Source of the DNA: Lactiplantibacillus garii
GTDB lineage: Bacteria; Bacillota; Bacilli; Lactobacillales; Lactobacillaceae
Assembly (NCBI RefSeq): GCF_003885105.1
Contig: NZ_QWZQ01000001.1
Coordinates: 1-64,000, forward strand
Direction: 5' to 3'
DNA length: 64,000 bases
Shown piece after piece: positions 36,859-45,887 of the stretch (its first letter is position 1; each line of letters begins with the position of its first letter). Below the pieces are notes generated by a model. That model was not told the origin of the DNA and did not search any database. It saw only the letters and a program-made list of their open reading frames with translations. Both the position numbers and the translations under genes were made by a program.

Positions 36859-37182
36859 TTAATCGTGGTGCCGCGGTTCATCTTCCTCGTGGACGTTATG
36901 AATTTCTTTCCGCCCCTGTGGTTGTGGCCGCGCGGTACCGTTCCCCTGACTAGTCCGACGCATCTGTTCAAAGAAGCCGCCATTTTCTGGCCTACTTGGC
37001 ATGATGGTCATTAACACTAAGTAGAGTAAGATACCAAAACCGTGTGAAGCTAAGGTCAATAGGACAAATAGAACCCGCAAAACGTTGGCGTTCCAATTTA
37101 GATATTCCGCAATGCCACCGAGTACCCCGGCCACGACGCGGTTATTTGATTTAGTTAATTTCCGATTAGTATTAGATTTCAT
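36859..37182 (-). CDS. PspC-domain envelope-stress protein
   Basis: A 107-residue protein. The N-terminal PspC domain (KLTKSNNRVVAGVLGGIAEYLNWNANVLRVLFVLLTL) contains one short and one full hydrophobic helix; the C-terminus is polar and His/Glu-rich. PspC proteins sense or respond to membrane damage. The longest frame starts at GTG 37191, but GAGGTG precedes ATG 37182 by 6 nt, which I chose. Paired with the PF04020 gene as in yvlC-yvlD. A TATAAT -10 at 37210-37215 lies directly before it. Confidence 0.82.
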   Translation of the reverse strand: MKSNTNRKLTKSNNRVVAGVLGGIAEYLNWNANVLRVLFVLLTLASHGFGILLYLVLMTIMPSRPENGGFFEQMRRTSQGNGTARPQPQGRKEIHNVHEEDEPRHHD

Positions 37183-37228
37183 TTTAGACACCTCAATAAC
37201 TTTAGTCTAATTATATCTTACTAATACT

Positions 37229-37262
37229 AAAAGCCGGTTGCAAACTAGATGAACCGGCTTTA
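37229..37262 (-). terminator. Terminator after phoU
   Basis: AAAGCCGGTT pairs with AACCGGCTTT, with a T run on the minus strand; it closes the pst operon just ahead of the PspC promoter. Confidence 0.82.
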
Positions 37263-37280
37263 GAGATTATTTATGATTAA

Positions 37281-37955
37281 CTAAACTAAATTTGAACTCT
37301 CGGGATTTAATTCAATGATCTCGCCGGTATTCAAGTAGACGATCCATTCCCCAATGTTAGTCACTAACGCCCCAATCCGCATCAGGGAGCTGGCAACCTT
37401 CAAATAATCAGTCGAACCACTGACCGTTTCGGGGTGGCGTTCCATTTTAGAAATTCCCTTGGCATTGATCTTATCGTACATTTCACCGACCTTAGCATCC
37501 CGCGCAGCGACCTTGCGAGCAGCTAAGTCATCGCTTTTAACATAGGCCGATAACATTTCTTCGACCATTGAACGCACCCGGTTCCCCATTTCGGAAAGTG
37601 CGGCTTCAATTTCGGGCACCCGCACGTGGCCCTTGACCCGGATAGTCGCGTGCGCAATGTTACGTGCGTGGTCCGCCATGCGTTCCAGCTCCGAAACGGC
37701 CTTCAAAATCGTCACAATTTCACGTAAATCAGACGTAACGGGTTGGTAAAGTGCAATCATTTCAAATGATTTTTGTTCCAATTCCACTTCGCGCTGATTA
37801 ATTTTAGCATCGTTATCGATAATTTCTTGAGCCAATTCCCGGTCATGATCGATAAAAGCTTTGACCGCTTTTTCAATCGTTTCGCTAACCATCATTCCCA
37901 TTTCGGTGAAGTTAGCATCAATATCATTTAACTCGTCGTCAAATAGTCGTCGCAT
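37281..37955 (-). CDS. phoU: Phosphate-signalling protein PhoU
   Basis: A 224-residue, all-helical protein with the repeated PhoU pattern (about 20-105 and 120-210), with acidic metal-binding helices around LERMADHARNIAHATIR (near 90). PhoU couples the Pst transporter state to the sensor kinase and limits phosphate uptake. Last gene of the pst operon, 11 nt after pstB, closed by a terminator. Confidence 0.95.
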   Translation of the reverse strand: MRRLFDDELNDIDANFTEMGMMVSETIEKAVKAFIDHDRELAQEIIDNDAKINQREVELEQKSFEMIALYQPVTSDLREIVTILKAVSELERMADHARNIAHATIRVKGHVRVPEIEAALSEMGNRVRSMVEEMLSAYVKSDDLAARKVAARDAKVGEMYDKINAKGISKMERHPETVSGSTDYLKVASSLMRIGALVTNIGEWIVYLNTGEIIELNPESSNLV

Positions 37956-37966
37956 GGTTTTTCCTC

Positions 37967-38722
37967 CTAACCAAATCGTCCTGAAATATAGTCATTGGTT
38001 TCTTGTTTAACCGGATTCATGAAAATCTGCTTCGTATCGTTAACTTCAATCAATTCACCATTTAAGAAGAACGCGGTCCGATCAGAGATTCGTGAAGCCT
38101 GCTGCATATTATGCGTAACAGTTATGATAGTGTAATCGTGACGTAAATTCAATAGCGTCGTTTCAATCATGTGACTAGAAACCGGGTCCAGGGCGCTGGT
38201 TGCTTCATCCAGTAGAATGATATCTGGTTCGACCGCTAATACCCGCGCGATGCAGACCCGTTGCTGTTGGCCACCGGACAGGGCGAGCGCGTTCACGTGT
38301 AGGCGATCTTTCACTTCGTCCCAAATTGCAGCCTGCTTTAAGCTCTTTTCAACCGCTGCGTCCAGTTTTTCTTTATCGCGGACCCCGGCCAAGCGCAGCC
38401 CGTAGACCACGTTTTCATAAATTGAAAACGGAAACGGGTTGGGCTGTTGAAACACCATGCCGATTTCTTTACGTAATTGAACGGTATCCGTCGTGGGCGC
38501 ATAAATGTTAGTGTTGTTAAATTCAACGTCCCCGGTAATCGTTACGCCGGGAATTAAATCGTTCATTCGGTTCAAACACCTTAGGAACGTCGACTTACCA
38601 CAACCAGAGGGCCCAATTAACGCGGTAATTCCCTTTTCTTGAAAATCAATGTTAATTCCCTTAAGGGCTTCCTTTTTACCGTAAAACAAGTGTAAATTTT
38701 CTGCTTTTAAAATTGTGCTCAT
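37967..38722 (-). CDS. pstB: Phosphate ABC transporter ATPase (second copy)
   Basis: A 251-residue ATPase. Walker [10 protein letters not shown] is near residue 36, signature [13 protein letters not shown] near 150 and Walker [14 protein letters not shown] near 168. The longest frame starts at TTG 38740, but AGGAGG six bases before ATG 38722 ([10 protein letters not shown]) fixes the start, avoiding overlap with the first copy. Lactobacilli usually have two tandem pstB genes; this copy has DEATSALDP whereas the other has DEPASALDP, so they may form a heterodimer. Confidence 0.94.
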   Translation of the reverse strand: MSTILKAENLHLFYGKKEALKGINIDFQEKGITALIGPSGCGKSTFLRCLNRMNDLIPGVTITGDVEFNNTNIYAPTTDTVQLRKEIGMVFQQPNPFPFSIYENVVYGLRLAGVRDKEKLDAAVEKSLKQAAIWDEVKDRLHVNALALSGGQQQRVCIARVLAVEPDIILLDEATSALDPVSSHMIETTLLNLRHDYTIITVTHNMQQASRISDRTAFFLNGELIEVNDTKQIFMNPVKQETNDYISGRFG

Positions 38723-38732
38723 GGCGGCCCTC

Positions 38733-39542
38733 CTATCCAAAGTTCCCCGAAATGTAATCGTTCGTTAAATCAACCTGCGGATTCGTAAAGATATCGCCGG
38801 TTTCCGCATATTCAAGTACTTTACCTAAGTTGAAAAACGCGGTGTAGTCACTGATTCGAGAAGCCTGTTGCATGTTGTGCGTCACGATGATAATCGTATA
38901 GTTTTGCTTCAGTTCCAGTAACGTATCCTCAATTTGACTCGTTGATACGGGGTCAAGCGCACTCGCGGGTTCGTCCAACAATAAAATATCGGGTTTAATG
39001 GCAATGGCCCGGGCAATGCATAACCGCTGCTGCTGACCACCCGACAAAGCTAAGGCACTCTTGTTTAAATCGTCCTTAACTTGGTCCCACATGGCGGCTT
39101 GGCGTAACGACCGTTCGACGATCTCATCCAAATCCTGTTTTTTATTCACACCCCGTTGCCGTAACGCGAACGCAATGTTTTCGTAGATCGACTTTGCAAA
39201 CGGATTGGGACGTTGAAACACCATGCCAATGTGCCGGCGCATTTCGTAAACGTCGATATCGTTACTATTGATATCCAGCCCCCGGTACATAATTTTTCCT
39301 TTAACGGTTGCAATCCGGTCATTCATCCGGTTTAGGGACCGTAAGTAGGTCGACTTACCAGAGCCGGACGGACCAATTAACGCGCTAATTTTGTAGCGTT
39401 CAAACTGTAAATCACCTTCCGAAATAGCTTCCGACTTACCGTAAAAAACGTGTAAATCTTCCGTTGAAAGCGCAATTTCATGGTCTTTAGGATCAAATTT
39501 TAAAATATTGCGTTGATCCGTTGTCATTGAATTATCTGCCAT
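38733..39542 (-). CDS. pstB: Phosphate ABC transporter ATPase (first copy)
   Basis: A 269-residue ATPase with an N-terminal extension of about 25 residues compared with the second copy. Walker [10 protein letters not shown] is near 54, signature [13 protein letters not shown] near 168, Walker [14 protein letters not shown] near 185. Start at ATG 39542 (GGAGG 8 nt upstream), one codon inside the longest frame. It drives phosphate import through PstC-PstA. Confidence 0.94.
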   Translation of the reverse strand: MADNSMTTDQRNILKFDPKDHEIALSTEDLHVFYGKSEAISEGDLQFERYKISALIGPSGSGKSTYLRSLNRMNDRIATVKGKIMYRGLDINSNDIDVYEMRRHIGMVFQRPNPFAKSIYENIAFALRQRGVNKKQDLDEIVERSLRQAAMWDQVKDDLNKSALALSGGQQQRLCIARAIAIKPDILLLDEPASALDPVSTSQIEDTLLELKQNYTIIIVTHNMQQASRISDYTAFFNLGKVLEYAETGDIFTNPQVDLTNDYISGNFG

Positions 39543-39556
39543 CAAAAAGGCCTCCT

Positions 39557-40441
39557 TTATTCAGCGGTTAAATGTTTATACAGACGCTTGCCAAGCCAGC
39601 GAGCTAAGAAGTTAAAGAGCAATACCGCAATGATCAGTACGGCGGACGCCCCGGCAGACACGTCCTTGGCATCCGGCATGATGCCTTCGGAATTAATCTT
39701 CCAAATATGCACGGCCAGCGTTTCGGCGGGACGCATTGGACTTAACGGACTGCTAATATCAAACGGGTTCCAGTCGCTGAAGTTCAGGGCCGGCGCACTT
39801 TGACCCGCAGTGTAGATCAACGCCGCGGCTTCCCCAAAGATTCGCCCGGCACTTAAAACGACACCGGTAATGATACTTGGTAACGCGGCTGGTACCACGA
39901 TTTTTGTGACCGTTTCCCAGCGTGATAGTCCTAACGCGTAGCCAGCTTCACGCTGGTTATCTGAAATATTAGCTAAGGCTTCTTCAATACTCCGGGTTAG
40001 GATCGGCAAGTTAAAGACCGTTAACGCGAAGGCCCCGGAAATAATCGAGAACCCCAATTTAAATTGGACTACGAAGAACAGGTAACCAAATAAGCCAACT
40101 ACCACGGAGGGCAATGAACTTAAAATTTCAATGGTCGTCCGAATTAGACCGGTCACCGTATTTTGCGGCGCGTACTCGTTCAAGTAAATTCCGGCGCCTA
40201 GTGAAATCGGTAAAGAGATCAATAGGGCTAAAAACAACAGGTAGAAGGAGTTAAATAACTGGATACCGATCCCCCCACCCGCTTCAAAGGCTAAGGCCGG
40301 GGACGTTAAGAAGTGCCAAGAAATTTGCGGTACCCCTTCAATGAGAATGAACCCCAGTAATGCTACCAAGATGATAACCACTAAGGCCGCGACTCCGTAC
40401 AGGACCCCGGTCGCGATTTTATCAATGCGTTTAGCGTTCAT
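39557..40441 (-). CDS. pstA: Phosphate ABC transporter permease PstA
   Basis: A 294-residue permease with six membrane helices. The ABC-permease coupling loop EAGYALGLSRWETVTKIVVPAALPSIITG lies near 190-218. It pairs with PstC to form the channel. Its start overlaps the pstC stop by 11 nt, typical for the operon. Confidence 0.95.
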   Translation of the reverse strand: MNAKRIDKIATGVLYGVAALVVIILVALLGFILIEGVPQISWHFLTSPALAFEAGGGIGIQLFNSFYLLFLALLISLPISLGAGIYLNEYAPQNTVTGLIRTTIEILSSLPSVVVGLFGYLFFVVQFKLGFSIISGAFALTVFNLPILTRSIEEALANISDNQREAGYALGLSRWETVTKIVVPAALPSIITGVVLSAGRIFGEAAALIYTAGQSAPALNFSDWNPFDISSPLSPMRPAETLAVHIWKINSEGIMPDAKDVSAGASAVLIIAVLLFNFLARWLGKRLYKHLTAE

Positions 40442-41360
40442 TGCTTAATTTCCCCTTTCGTCCAATATACCGGATAGCTAAGTTGAAGACCAAGGACATT
40501 AGCAACAGAATCATCGCTAGTGACCAGAGGGCGTTATTTTGTAACGAGCCCATAACCGTGTTCCCAATCCCCATGGTCAAAATACTGGTCAACGTGGAAG
40601 CCGGAGAAACTAGATTTTGTGGTAAGAGGGTGGCATTCCCAATCACCATTTGAACGGCTAAGGCTTCCCCAAAAGCCCGGGCCATCCCAAACACAATGGC
40701 GGTTAGCATTCCCGGAATCGCCGCCCGTAAAACAACTTTATAAATCGTCTGCCAGCGGGTCGCACCTAACGCTAAGGACGCTTCCCGATAATAACGGGGC
40801 ACGGCGTTTAACGCGTCGGCACTCATTGAAGTCACGGTCGGTAAGATCATTACGAACAGGACAAACGTCCCGGATAAGATGCCGTAACCACTACCCCCAA
40901 ACGTATGCCGCACAAATGGGACCACGACTTGTAAACCGATAAAACCATAGACAACTGACGGAATCCCAACTAATAATTCCGTTACGGGCCGTAAAATCTT
41001 AGCTCCGCGTCGGGGTGAGATTTCGGTCATGAAGACCGCGGTTCCAATGGCAAACGGTGTCGCAATCAAAGCGGACAAGATCGTAATTAAAAACGACCCG
41101 ACGATCATCGGCAGCGCCCCCACGGCTGGTTGACCATTGGTACCGGTCGTTCCCGGGTTCCACTGCGTTCCGCTTAAGAACTGCCATAAATTGACGTGAT
41201 TTTGAAAGAAGGTTGCCAGCCCCCGTGACGCCACAAAGTAAAAAATCAAAAAGACGACCCCAACAATTAACGCGAGACAAATCAGGCTAATGATTTTACC
41301 CCGGCGCTCAATTTTACTGGCAATTGACTTTTTTAATAAGCTTTCTCGAATTTTATCCAT
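40431..41360 (-). CDS. pstC: Phosphate ABC transporter permease PstC
   Basis: A 309-residue permease with six membrane helices and the coupling loop EASLALGATRWQTIYKVVLRAAIPGMLTA near 197-225. The N-terminal block GLATFFQNHVNLWQFLSGTQWNP is typical for PstC. It follows pstS by 10 nt. Confidence 0.95.
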   Translation of the reverse strand: MDKIRESLLKKSIASKIERRGKIISLICLALIVGVVFLIFYFVASRGLATFFQNHVNLWQFLSGTQWNPGTTGTNGQPAVGALPMIVGSFLITILSALIATPFAIGTAVFMTEISPRRGAKILRPVTELLVGIPSVVYGFIGLQVVVPFVRHTFGGSGYGILSGTFVLFVMILPTVTSMSADALNAVPRYYREASLALGATRWQTIYKVVLRAAIPGMLTAIVFGMARAFGEALAVQMVIGNATLLPQNLVSPASTLTSILTMGIGNTVMGSLQNNALWSLAMILLLMSLVFNLAIRYIGRKGKLSNER

Positions 41361-41370
41361 GCGCTCCCCC

Positions 41371-42246
41371 TCATTTCATTGGCGAAATTTTACCGGTCGC
41401 ACTCCGCTGTACTTGCATATCATGGACCGAAATATAACCTAACTGTTTGACTAATTTTTTTTGAACAGCGGTTGATAAAATGTAATTGATAAATTGTTCC
41501 GTTAACTGGTTGGGCTTTTTACCCGTGTACAAATGTTCATAAGACCAGATGCGCCAGCGGTTATTACGAACGTTGGCTTTGGTAGGCCGAACACCGTCAA
41601 CGTTAACGGCTTGAACGGTCTTATCGAAGTATGAAAACGCAACGTAACTGATGGCGCCCGGAGTACTAGCAACGATTGACCGTGCTAGGCCCGATGAATC
41701 TTGTTCCTGTGAATCCGCACTCTGGTGGCCCTTTAACGCGTAACTTTCAAACGTCTTGCGCGTTCCGGAGCCCTGAGCCCGATTAATTAGTGTGATTGGG
41801 AGGTTTTTACCCCCAACTTCACGCCAATTAGTGACTTTACCCGTAAAAATCTGAATGAGTTGTTGTTGTGTCAGGTTAGTTACCCCAACGTTTTTGTTGA
41901 CGATGGGGGCAATGCCGACCACCGCAACCCGGTGGTCCCTGAGTTTGCTCGCATCGATTCCCGACTGTTCTTCTGCAAAAATGTCCGAGTTACCAATGGC
42001 TACCGCGCCCGATTGAATTTGACTGAGGCCGGTACCCGACCCACCGCCTTGCACATTAATAAAAATACCCGTCCGTGTGGAACTGTACTGTTCACCCGCA
42101 GCTTCGACTAATGGCTGTAAAGCGGTGGAACCAACTGCGGTGATTGACTCGCCGGCGTCCGTCCGTACTCGGTGGGTGTAACCGAACCCGACGAGGACAC
42201 CAATCAAGATCAGTCCTAGTAATTGGATGACCCGACTTTTTTTCAT
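41371..42246 (-). CDS. pstS: Phosphate-binding protein PstS, membrane-anchored form
   Basis: A 291-residue phosphate-binding protein. The phosphate-contacting motifs are GSTALQPLVEAAGEQY, VQGGGSGTGLSQIQSG, IGNSDIF and NRAQGSGTRKTFE. The longest frame starts at 42267, but that ATG lies before AGGAGG; the ribosome site fixes ATG 42246. The signal segment (VIQLLGLILIGVLVGFGY) has no lipobox Cys, so unlike the second PstS it is probably held by an uncleaved N-terminal helix or released. First gene of pstSCABB-phoU, with a Pho box at 42295-42339. Confidence 0.94.
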   Translation of the reverse strand: MKKSRVIQLLGLILIGVLVGFGYTHRVRTDAGESITAVGSTALQPLVEAAGEQYSSTRTGIFINVQGGGSGTGLSQIQSGAVAIGNSDIFAEEQSGIDASKLRDHRVAVVGIAPIVNKNVGVTNLTQQQLIQIFTGKVTNWREVGGKNLPITLINRAQGSGTRKTFESYALKGHQSADSQEQDSSGLARSIVASTPGAISYVAFSYFDKTVQAVNVDGVRPTKANVRNNRWRIWSYEHLYTGKKPNQLTEQFINYILSTAVQKKLVKQLGYISVHDMQVQRSATGKISPMK

Positions 42247-42279
42247 AACAAAATACCTCCTACCCATTGCTCAAAATCT

Positions 42280-42339
42280 ATAATACAAAGTTTGTGTAAA
42301 TGCTTGATATGCGTTTTGTAAAGATTGTGTAAATGTCAA
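42280..42339 (-). promoter_or_regulatory. Pho box and -10 of the pst operon
   Basis: Minus-strand TTTACA repeats start from plus positions 42295-42300, 42317-42322 and 42328-42333, plus an adjacent TTGACA (42334-42339). Offsets of 22 and 33 bp follow the 11-bp period of Firmicute Pho boxes, with the repeat at +11 degenerate. The -10 TATTAT (42285-42280) follows after 9 bp. PhoP binding is inferred. Confidence 0.8.
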
Positions 42340-42371
42340 AATATTTTGATTTATTCACTTGCCAAACGTAT

Positions 42372-42417
42372 AAAAATAGCCGTTTATGGGGAAAATTTCA
42401 CCTCCATAAACGGCTAT
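42372..42417 (-). terminator. Terminator after phoR
   Basis: ATAGCCGTTTATGG pairs with CCATAAACGGCTAT; TTTTTAT follows on the minus strand. Confidence 0.87.
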
Positions 42418-42425
42418 CATCAAGC

Positions 42426-43814
42426 TTATTCAATTATTGGTAGGGTCACGGTCATGGTTGTCCCGACGCCACGTTGACTAGCCACAGTAACGTCGCCGTG
42501 CATGGCCGTTACTAGTTCCTTAACAATGGCTAGTCCCAACCCCGTACCGCTCACGACTTGCTGTGAGCGTGACGGACTGGCCCGGTAAAAGCGTTCAAAA
42601 ATTCGTTGTTGGTCCTCAGCACTGATGCCGATCCCCGTATCCGCGACGATCAACGACCAGTGTTTTTCAGTTGACTTGACCGTGACCGTGATGCGACCAC
42701 CCTCGCGGTTATACTTAATGGCATTCGTTAACAAGTTTTTAATTACCTGGCTCAACTTGCGCGCATCAACGACGGCCTTAAAATCCGCGGCAACTTGGTT
42801 AACAACCGTCAGCCGCTGGCGCGCAACGGCTTGTTGGTCGACGGCTAATTCCTGTTCGATCAGCGGTCGGATCGTCACCGTCGTTTGCGCCAACTTAGTC
42901 GTACTTTGTGCCCGGATCCGGGATAACGACAACACGTCCTGAATTAGGTCGATCAACCGCTGGCTTTCATCCGCGATAATTTTTAAAAATTGATCCAGCG
43001 TGGCCGGATCATCCTTAGCCCCGCTTAATAACGTCTCCGTAAAACCCGCAATCGCGGTAATCGGCGTTTTAAGCTCGTGACTGGCATTACTAACAAAGTC
43101 ATCCTGCATCTGTTCGATCATGTAAACTTCAGTAATGTCGTACAGCATCAGTACAATCTGGTAATGAGAACGACTATTCTGAATATAAACCGTAGTTGCT
43201 TCCACGACTTGGGTATTAGGGGCCGGCGTCAGGGTGATTGACGCCCGTTGATTCTTGCGGGTCGTAATCGTGTCCTCAATTAGTTTCGTCAGAGCGTACA
43301 ACTGAATATCTTTCGTGTACGCGTGGGCGACCGTATTAATTGATTCTTGCAAAAGCTCACTCATTGCTGGATTTGAAAGCTGGACCTGCCGGTGATGATC
43401 GATCACCATTACCCCCACGGGCAAGTAACGCATGATCATCATCAGTTCCTTTTCTTGCAATTCCGCGCGGCGAGTCTGGTTCCGCTGGTAACTTTCCAGC
43501 TGATTGACCGCCTGTGACAAGCTATACAACGGGTCTGACTGGGGCAATAAAATGTGGGGTGGAAACTGCTGACTACTCATCTGCCGCAACTTGGCTTCCA
43601 TCCGGTCAATCGTTTTTTGCCGCTCACGTTGCTGGAACCACACAATACTAGTCTCAACCACCGCGATAAGCACTAATACCAAAATAAGCCCACCGACAAG
43701 GCCGGTCGACCAATTAATTGGTGAAAAATGTTGTACCACCAAGAGGACCATTAACAATATCAAAACGTTTTCTAACGTTAACAGGCGGACCGACTGTTGC
43801 CACCGGTTATGCAT
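42426..43814 (-). CDS. phoR: Phosphate sensor histidine kinase PhoR
   Basis: A 462-residue membrane kinase. Two helices (about 15-60) enclose a very short outer loop, followed by a PAS domain, the H-box SHELKTPITAIAGF near 240, N-box NLLTNAIKYN near 350, and ATP-lid motifs DTGIGI and GTGLGLAIVKEL. The short loop means it probably reads the Pst/PhoU complex and not outside phosphate. Start is uncertain: the longest frame begins at 43835; ATG 43814 (MHNRWQQSV) leaves an 8-nt overlap with phoP and is preferred. Operon: PDZ gene-phoP-phoR. Confidence 0.92.
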   Translation of the reverse strand: MHNRWQQSVRLLTLENVLILLMVLLVVQHFSPINWSTGLVGGLILVLVLIAVVETSIVWFQQRERQKTIDRMEAKLRQMSSQQFPPHILLPQSDPLYSLSQAVNQLESYQRNQTRRAELQEKELMMIMRYLPVGVMVIDHHRQVQLSNPAMSELLQESINTVAHAYTKDIQLYALTKLIEDTITTRKNQRASITLTPAPNTQVVEATTVYIQNSRSHYQIVLMLYDITEVYMIEQMQDDFVSNASHELKTPITAIAGFTETLLSGAKDDPATLDQFLKIIADESQRLIDLIQDVLSLSRIRAQSTTKLAQTTVTIRPLIEQELAVDQQAVARQRLTVVNQVAADFKAVVDARKLSQVIKNLLTNAIKYNREGGRITVTVKSTEKHWSLIVADTGIGISAEDQQRIFERFYRASPSRSQQVVSGTGLGLAIVKELVTAMHGDVTVASQRGVGTTMTVTLPIIE

Positions 43815-44532
43815 GCTCATCACCCACGAATTCATAACCGAATCCGCGGACCGTTCGAATTAAGCGGGGATTTTTGGGATCCAGTTCAATTTTTTCACGT
43901 AAATGGGAAATGTGAATATCCACAATCCGCGTTTCACTAGCATAATCGTAACCCCAAACGTGGTTCAAAATGGCATCACGACTGAGCACCCGTCCTTCCC
44001 GCTCAACAAAGTAAACTAATAGTTCAAATTCCTTAGGGGTTAGACTAATGCTTTTACCGTTGCGGGTGACCCGGTACTTATTCTGATCAATCTGTAAATT
44101 CCCCACCGTCATGATGGCCCGGTTGACCGGGGCCGTAGCGGAAACTGGGGCTGGTTCAGTTGGTACCGCCCGCCGAATCACGGCCTTGATCCGTGCCAAA
44201 ACTTCCCGGGGTGAAAATGGTTTGGTAATGTAATCGTCAGCTCCCAGTTCCAACCCAAAAACCTTATCAAATTCATCGCTTTTGGCCGTCACGATAATAA
44301 TCGGTGTGCGGACCTTTTCTTGCCGTAATCGTTTCGTGACTTCCATTCCATCTAATTTAGGTAACATTAAGTCTAATAAAATACAAGTAAATGATTGTTC
44401 CAATCCCAATGACAACGCGGCCGCACCATCCGTCGCCGTCACTACTTCATACCCAGCTTGTTTTAAGTTGTATGATAACAACGTTACGATGGCTGGTTCA
44501 TCGTCTACAACTAAAATCTTATCCATGGTCAT
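43807..44532 (-). CDS. phoP: Phosphate response regulator PhoP
   Basis: A 241-residue OmpR-family regulator. The receiver has Asp pair DDE near 10, phospho-acceptor Asp in ILLDLMLP near 55 and Lys in VTAKS near 105. The winged-helix domain (about 140-235) ends FGYEFVGDEHA. It should bind the TTTACA repeats upstream of both pstS genes. Its start overlaps the PDZ gene stop by one base; ATG 44526 (MDKILVVDDE) is an alternative start with equal ribosome-site spacing. Confidence 0.94.
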   Translation of the reverse strand: MTMDKILVVDDEPAIVTLLSYNLKQAGYEVVTATDGAAALSLGLEQSFTCILLDLMLPKLDGMEVTKRLRQEKVRTPIIIVTAKSDEFDKVFGLELGADDYITKPFSPREVLARIKAVIRRAVPTEPAPVSATAPVNRAIMTVGNLQIDQNKYRVTRNGKSISLTPKEFELLVYFVEREGRVLSRDAILNHVWGYDYASETRIVDIHISHLREKIELDPKNPRLIRTVRGFGYEFVGDEHA

Positions 44533-45707
44533 TAATCCTCCTGATCAGTGAATAATACTATCCCTAACTCGTGTGGGGCGCCGTTATAAATCGCCGTCTC
44601 AGTAATAATCAATTCTTGTTGTAAATTACGTACTTTTAAGTGAACATAGGTTGGACTATCCAACAGGGCCGCGTAAAACTGACTTTCAGTATGCACCGCT
44701 TTACGGTTACATTCCAAAATAACGTCACCCAACCCCAAATTCAATTTATCCGCCGGGGTATGACGACGTAATCCAATCACGCGCACCCCCTGATCCGTAT
44801 CGGAAAATCGGAAGCCCTGGTGCTGATCATGGTAGCGGTGCTGGATTAAAATTCCCCAAGTTAAAACCACCATTCCGCCCATCAAAATCAGCAACCACTG
44901 GGGACTTAACGCCGCCAAGCGTGCCCCAACGGCCAATACTAATGCCACCACAGCTACGACACCATAGCGTTTTGCCAACCGGTGCCAAGCCGTTTTAGGT
45001 AATTGTTTATAAACTTGTACACTGGCTCCCAATAGTAACGGCAATAATATGATACTAAAGGAGCGCTGACCCACCATAAAGACTGGCCACCAACTAAAGG
45101 TTGCGTGCAACCAGTCTCCTGGAACTAACACGGCCACGGGTAAGACCAAAAACTGTTGCCAACGGTACCGTACGATCCGTTTACCACGCTGATCCGGTCG
45201 CAGTTGGGGAGAATCCCCCTGGTGATCATGCCAGCGCAATAGCGCGGCGGTCACGGCCAAAATCATGGCAACCAGCACTAACGCGTTAATTAGTAGCCCA
45301 CCGCTCATACTAGTCGTCGTTACCCCGTATCGCTGCAACGCTCCCCCAACCATGGTCAACTGGGGACTGTACAGCCAATAAATCAACCAGCTTAGCCCGA
45401 AGACCGTCACGGGTAGTACGGCAAACGGAACGATGATCAAACTGATTACCGCGATCAATTCATAAATCACGACCCAGACGGGAGCCACGACGATGCCAAG
45501 TCCCAAACTAATCACGCTAGTCACCAGTCCGAACAACACCCCGTCAATTAAAAAGTGGCGCACCTCGACAAACTGCGCGTTGATCGCACTACGAAAATGA
45601 TGGCGTTCGTAGTTGACCCGATTGCGCGCGGTCATATAGCTGCGAAGCAGCCCCAGCCAAACTAACGGCTGCATAAAAAATAACTCTAAGACTTTCAATA
45701 CTTGCAT
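44532..45707 (-). CDS. Polytopic membrane protein with C-terminal PDZ domain (MinJ-like)
   Basis: A 391-residue protein with about seven or eight membrane helices and a C-terminal PDZ domain (about 300-385; GVRVIGLRRHTPADKLNLGLGDVILECNRKAVHTESQFYAALL). In Bacillus MinJ has the same design, bridges DivIVA to the Min system, and is encoded near prfB-ftsEX. Here the gene lies between prfB and phoPR, so a division-site role is a fair guess; identity with MinJ is not shown. First gene of the unit with phoP-phoR, with a strong promoter. Confidence 0.7.
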   Translation of the reverse strand: MQVLKVLELFFMQPLVWLGLLRSYMTARNRVNYERHHFRSAINAQFVEVRHFLIDGVLFGLVTSVISLGLGIVVAPVWVVIYELIAVISLIIVPFAVLPVTVFGLSWLIYWLYSPQLTMVGGALQRYGVTTTSMSGGLLINALVLVAMILAVTAALLRWHDHQGDSPQLRPDQRGKRIVRYRWQQFLVLPVAVLVPGDWLHATFSWWPVFMVGQRSFSIILLPLLLGASVQVYKQLPKTAWHRLAKRYGVVAVVALVLAVGARLAALSPQWLLILMGGMVVLTWGILIQHRYHDQHQGFRFSDTDQGVRVIGLRRHTPADKLNLGLGDVILECNRKAVHTESQFYAALLDSPTYVHLKVRNLQQELIITETAIYNGAPHELGIVLFTDQED

Positions 45708-45739
45708 GCGCGTGACTCCTAACGTTAAACTCTGAAATT

Positions 45740-45768
45740 AGTATAGCATTTTTAGCGGGCCAGACCAA
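45740..45768 (-). promoter_or_regulatory. Promoter of PDZ gene-phoP-phoR
   Basis: TTGGTC (45768-45763) and extended TGCTATACT (-10 at 45745-45740) with a 17-bp spacer on the minus strand. Confidence 0.75.
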
Positions 45769-45834
45769 TATTGTTTACACCGGCCAAAGCCCGATATCAA
45801 CGCATTAATAACAGTATATCATTTGTAAAATATT

Positions 45835-45880
45835 CAAAAAAAGACCGTTACGCTCGAACCAACGAGTGCAACGGTCTTTC
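45835..45880 (-). terminator. Terminator after prfB
   Basis: AAAGACCGTT pairs with AACGGTCTTT around an inner CACTCG/CGAGCG stem, followed by seven T on the minus strand. Confidence 0.87.
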
Positions 45881-45887
45881 ATCAAAA

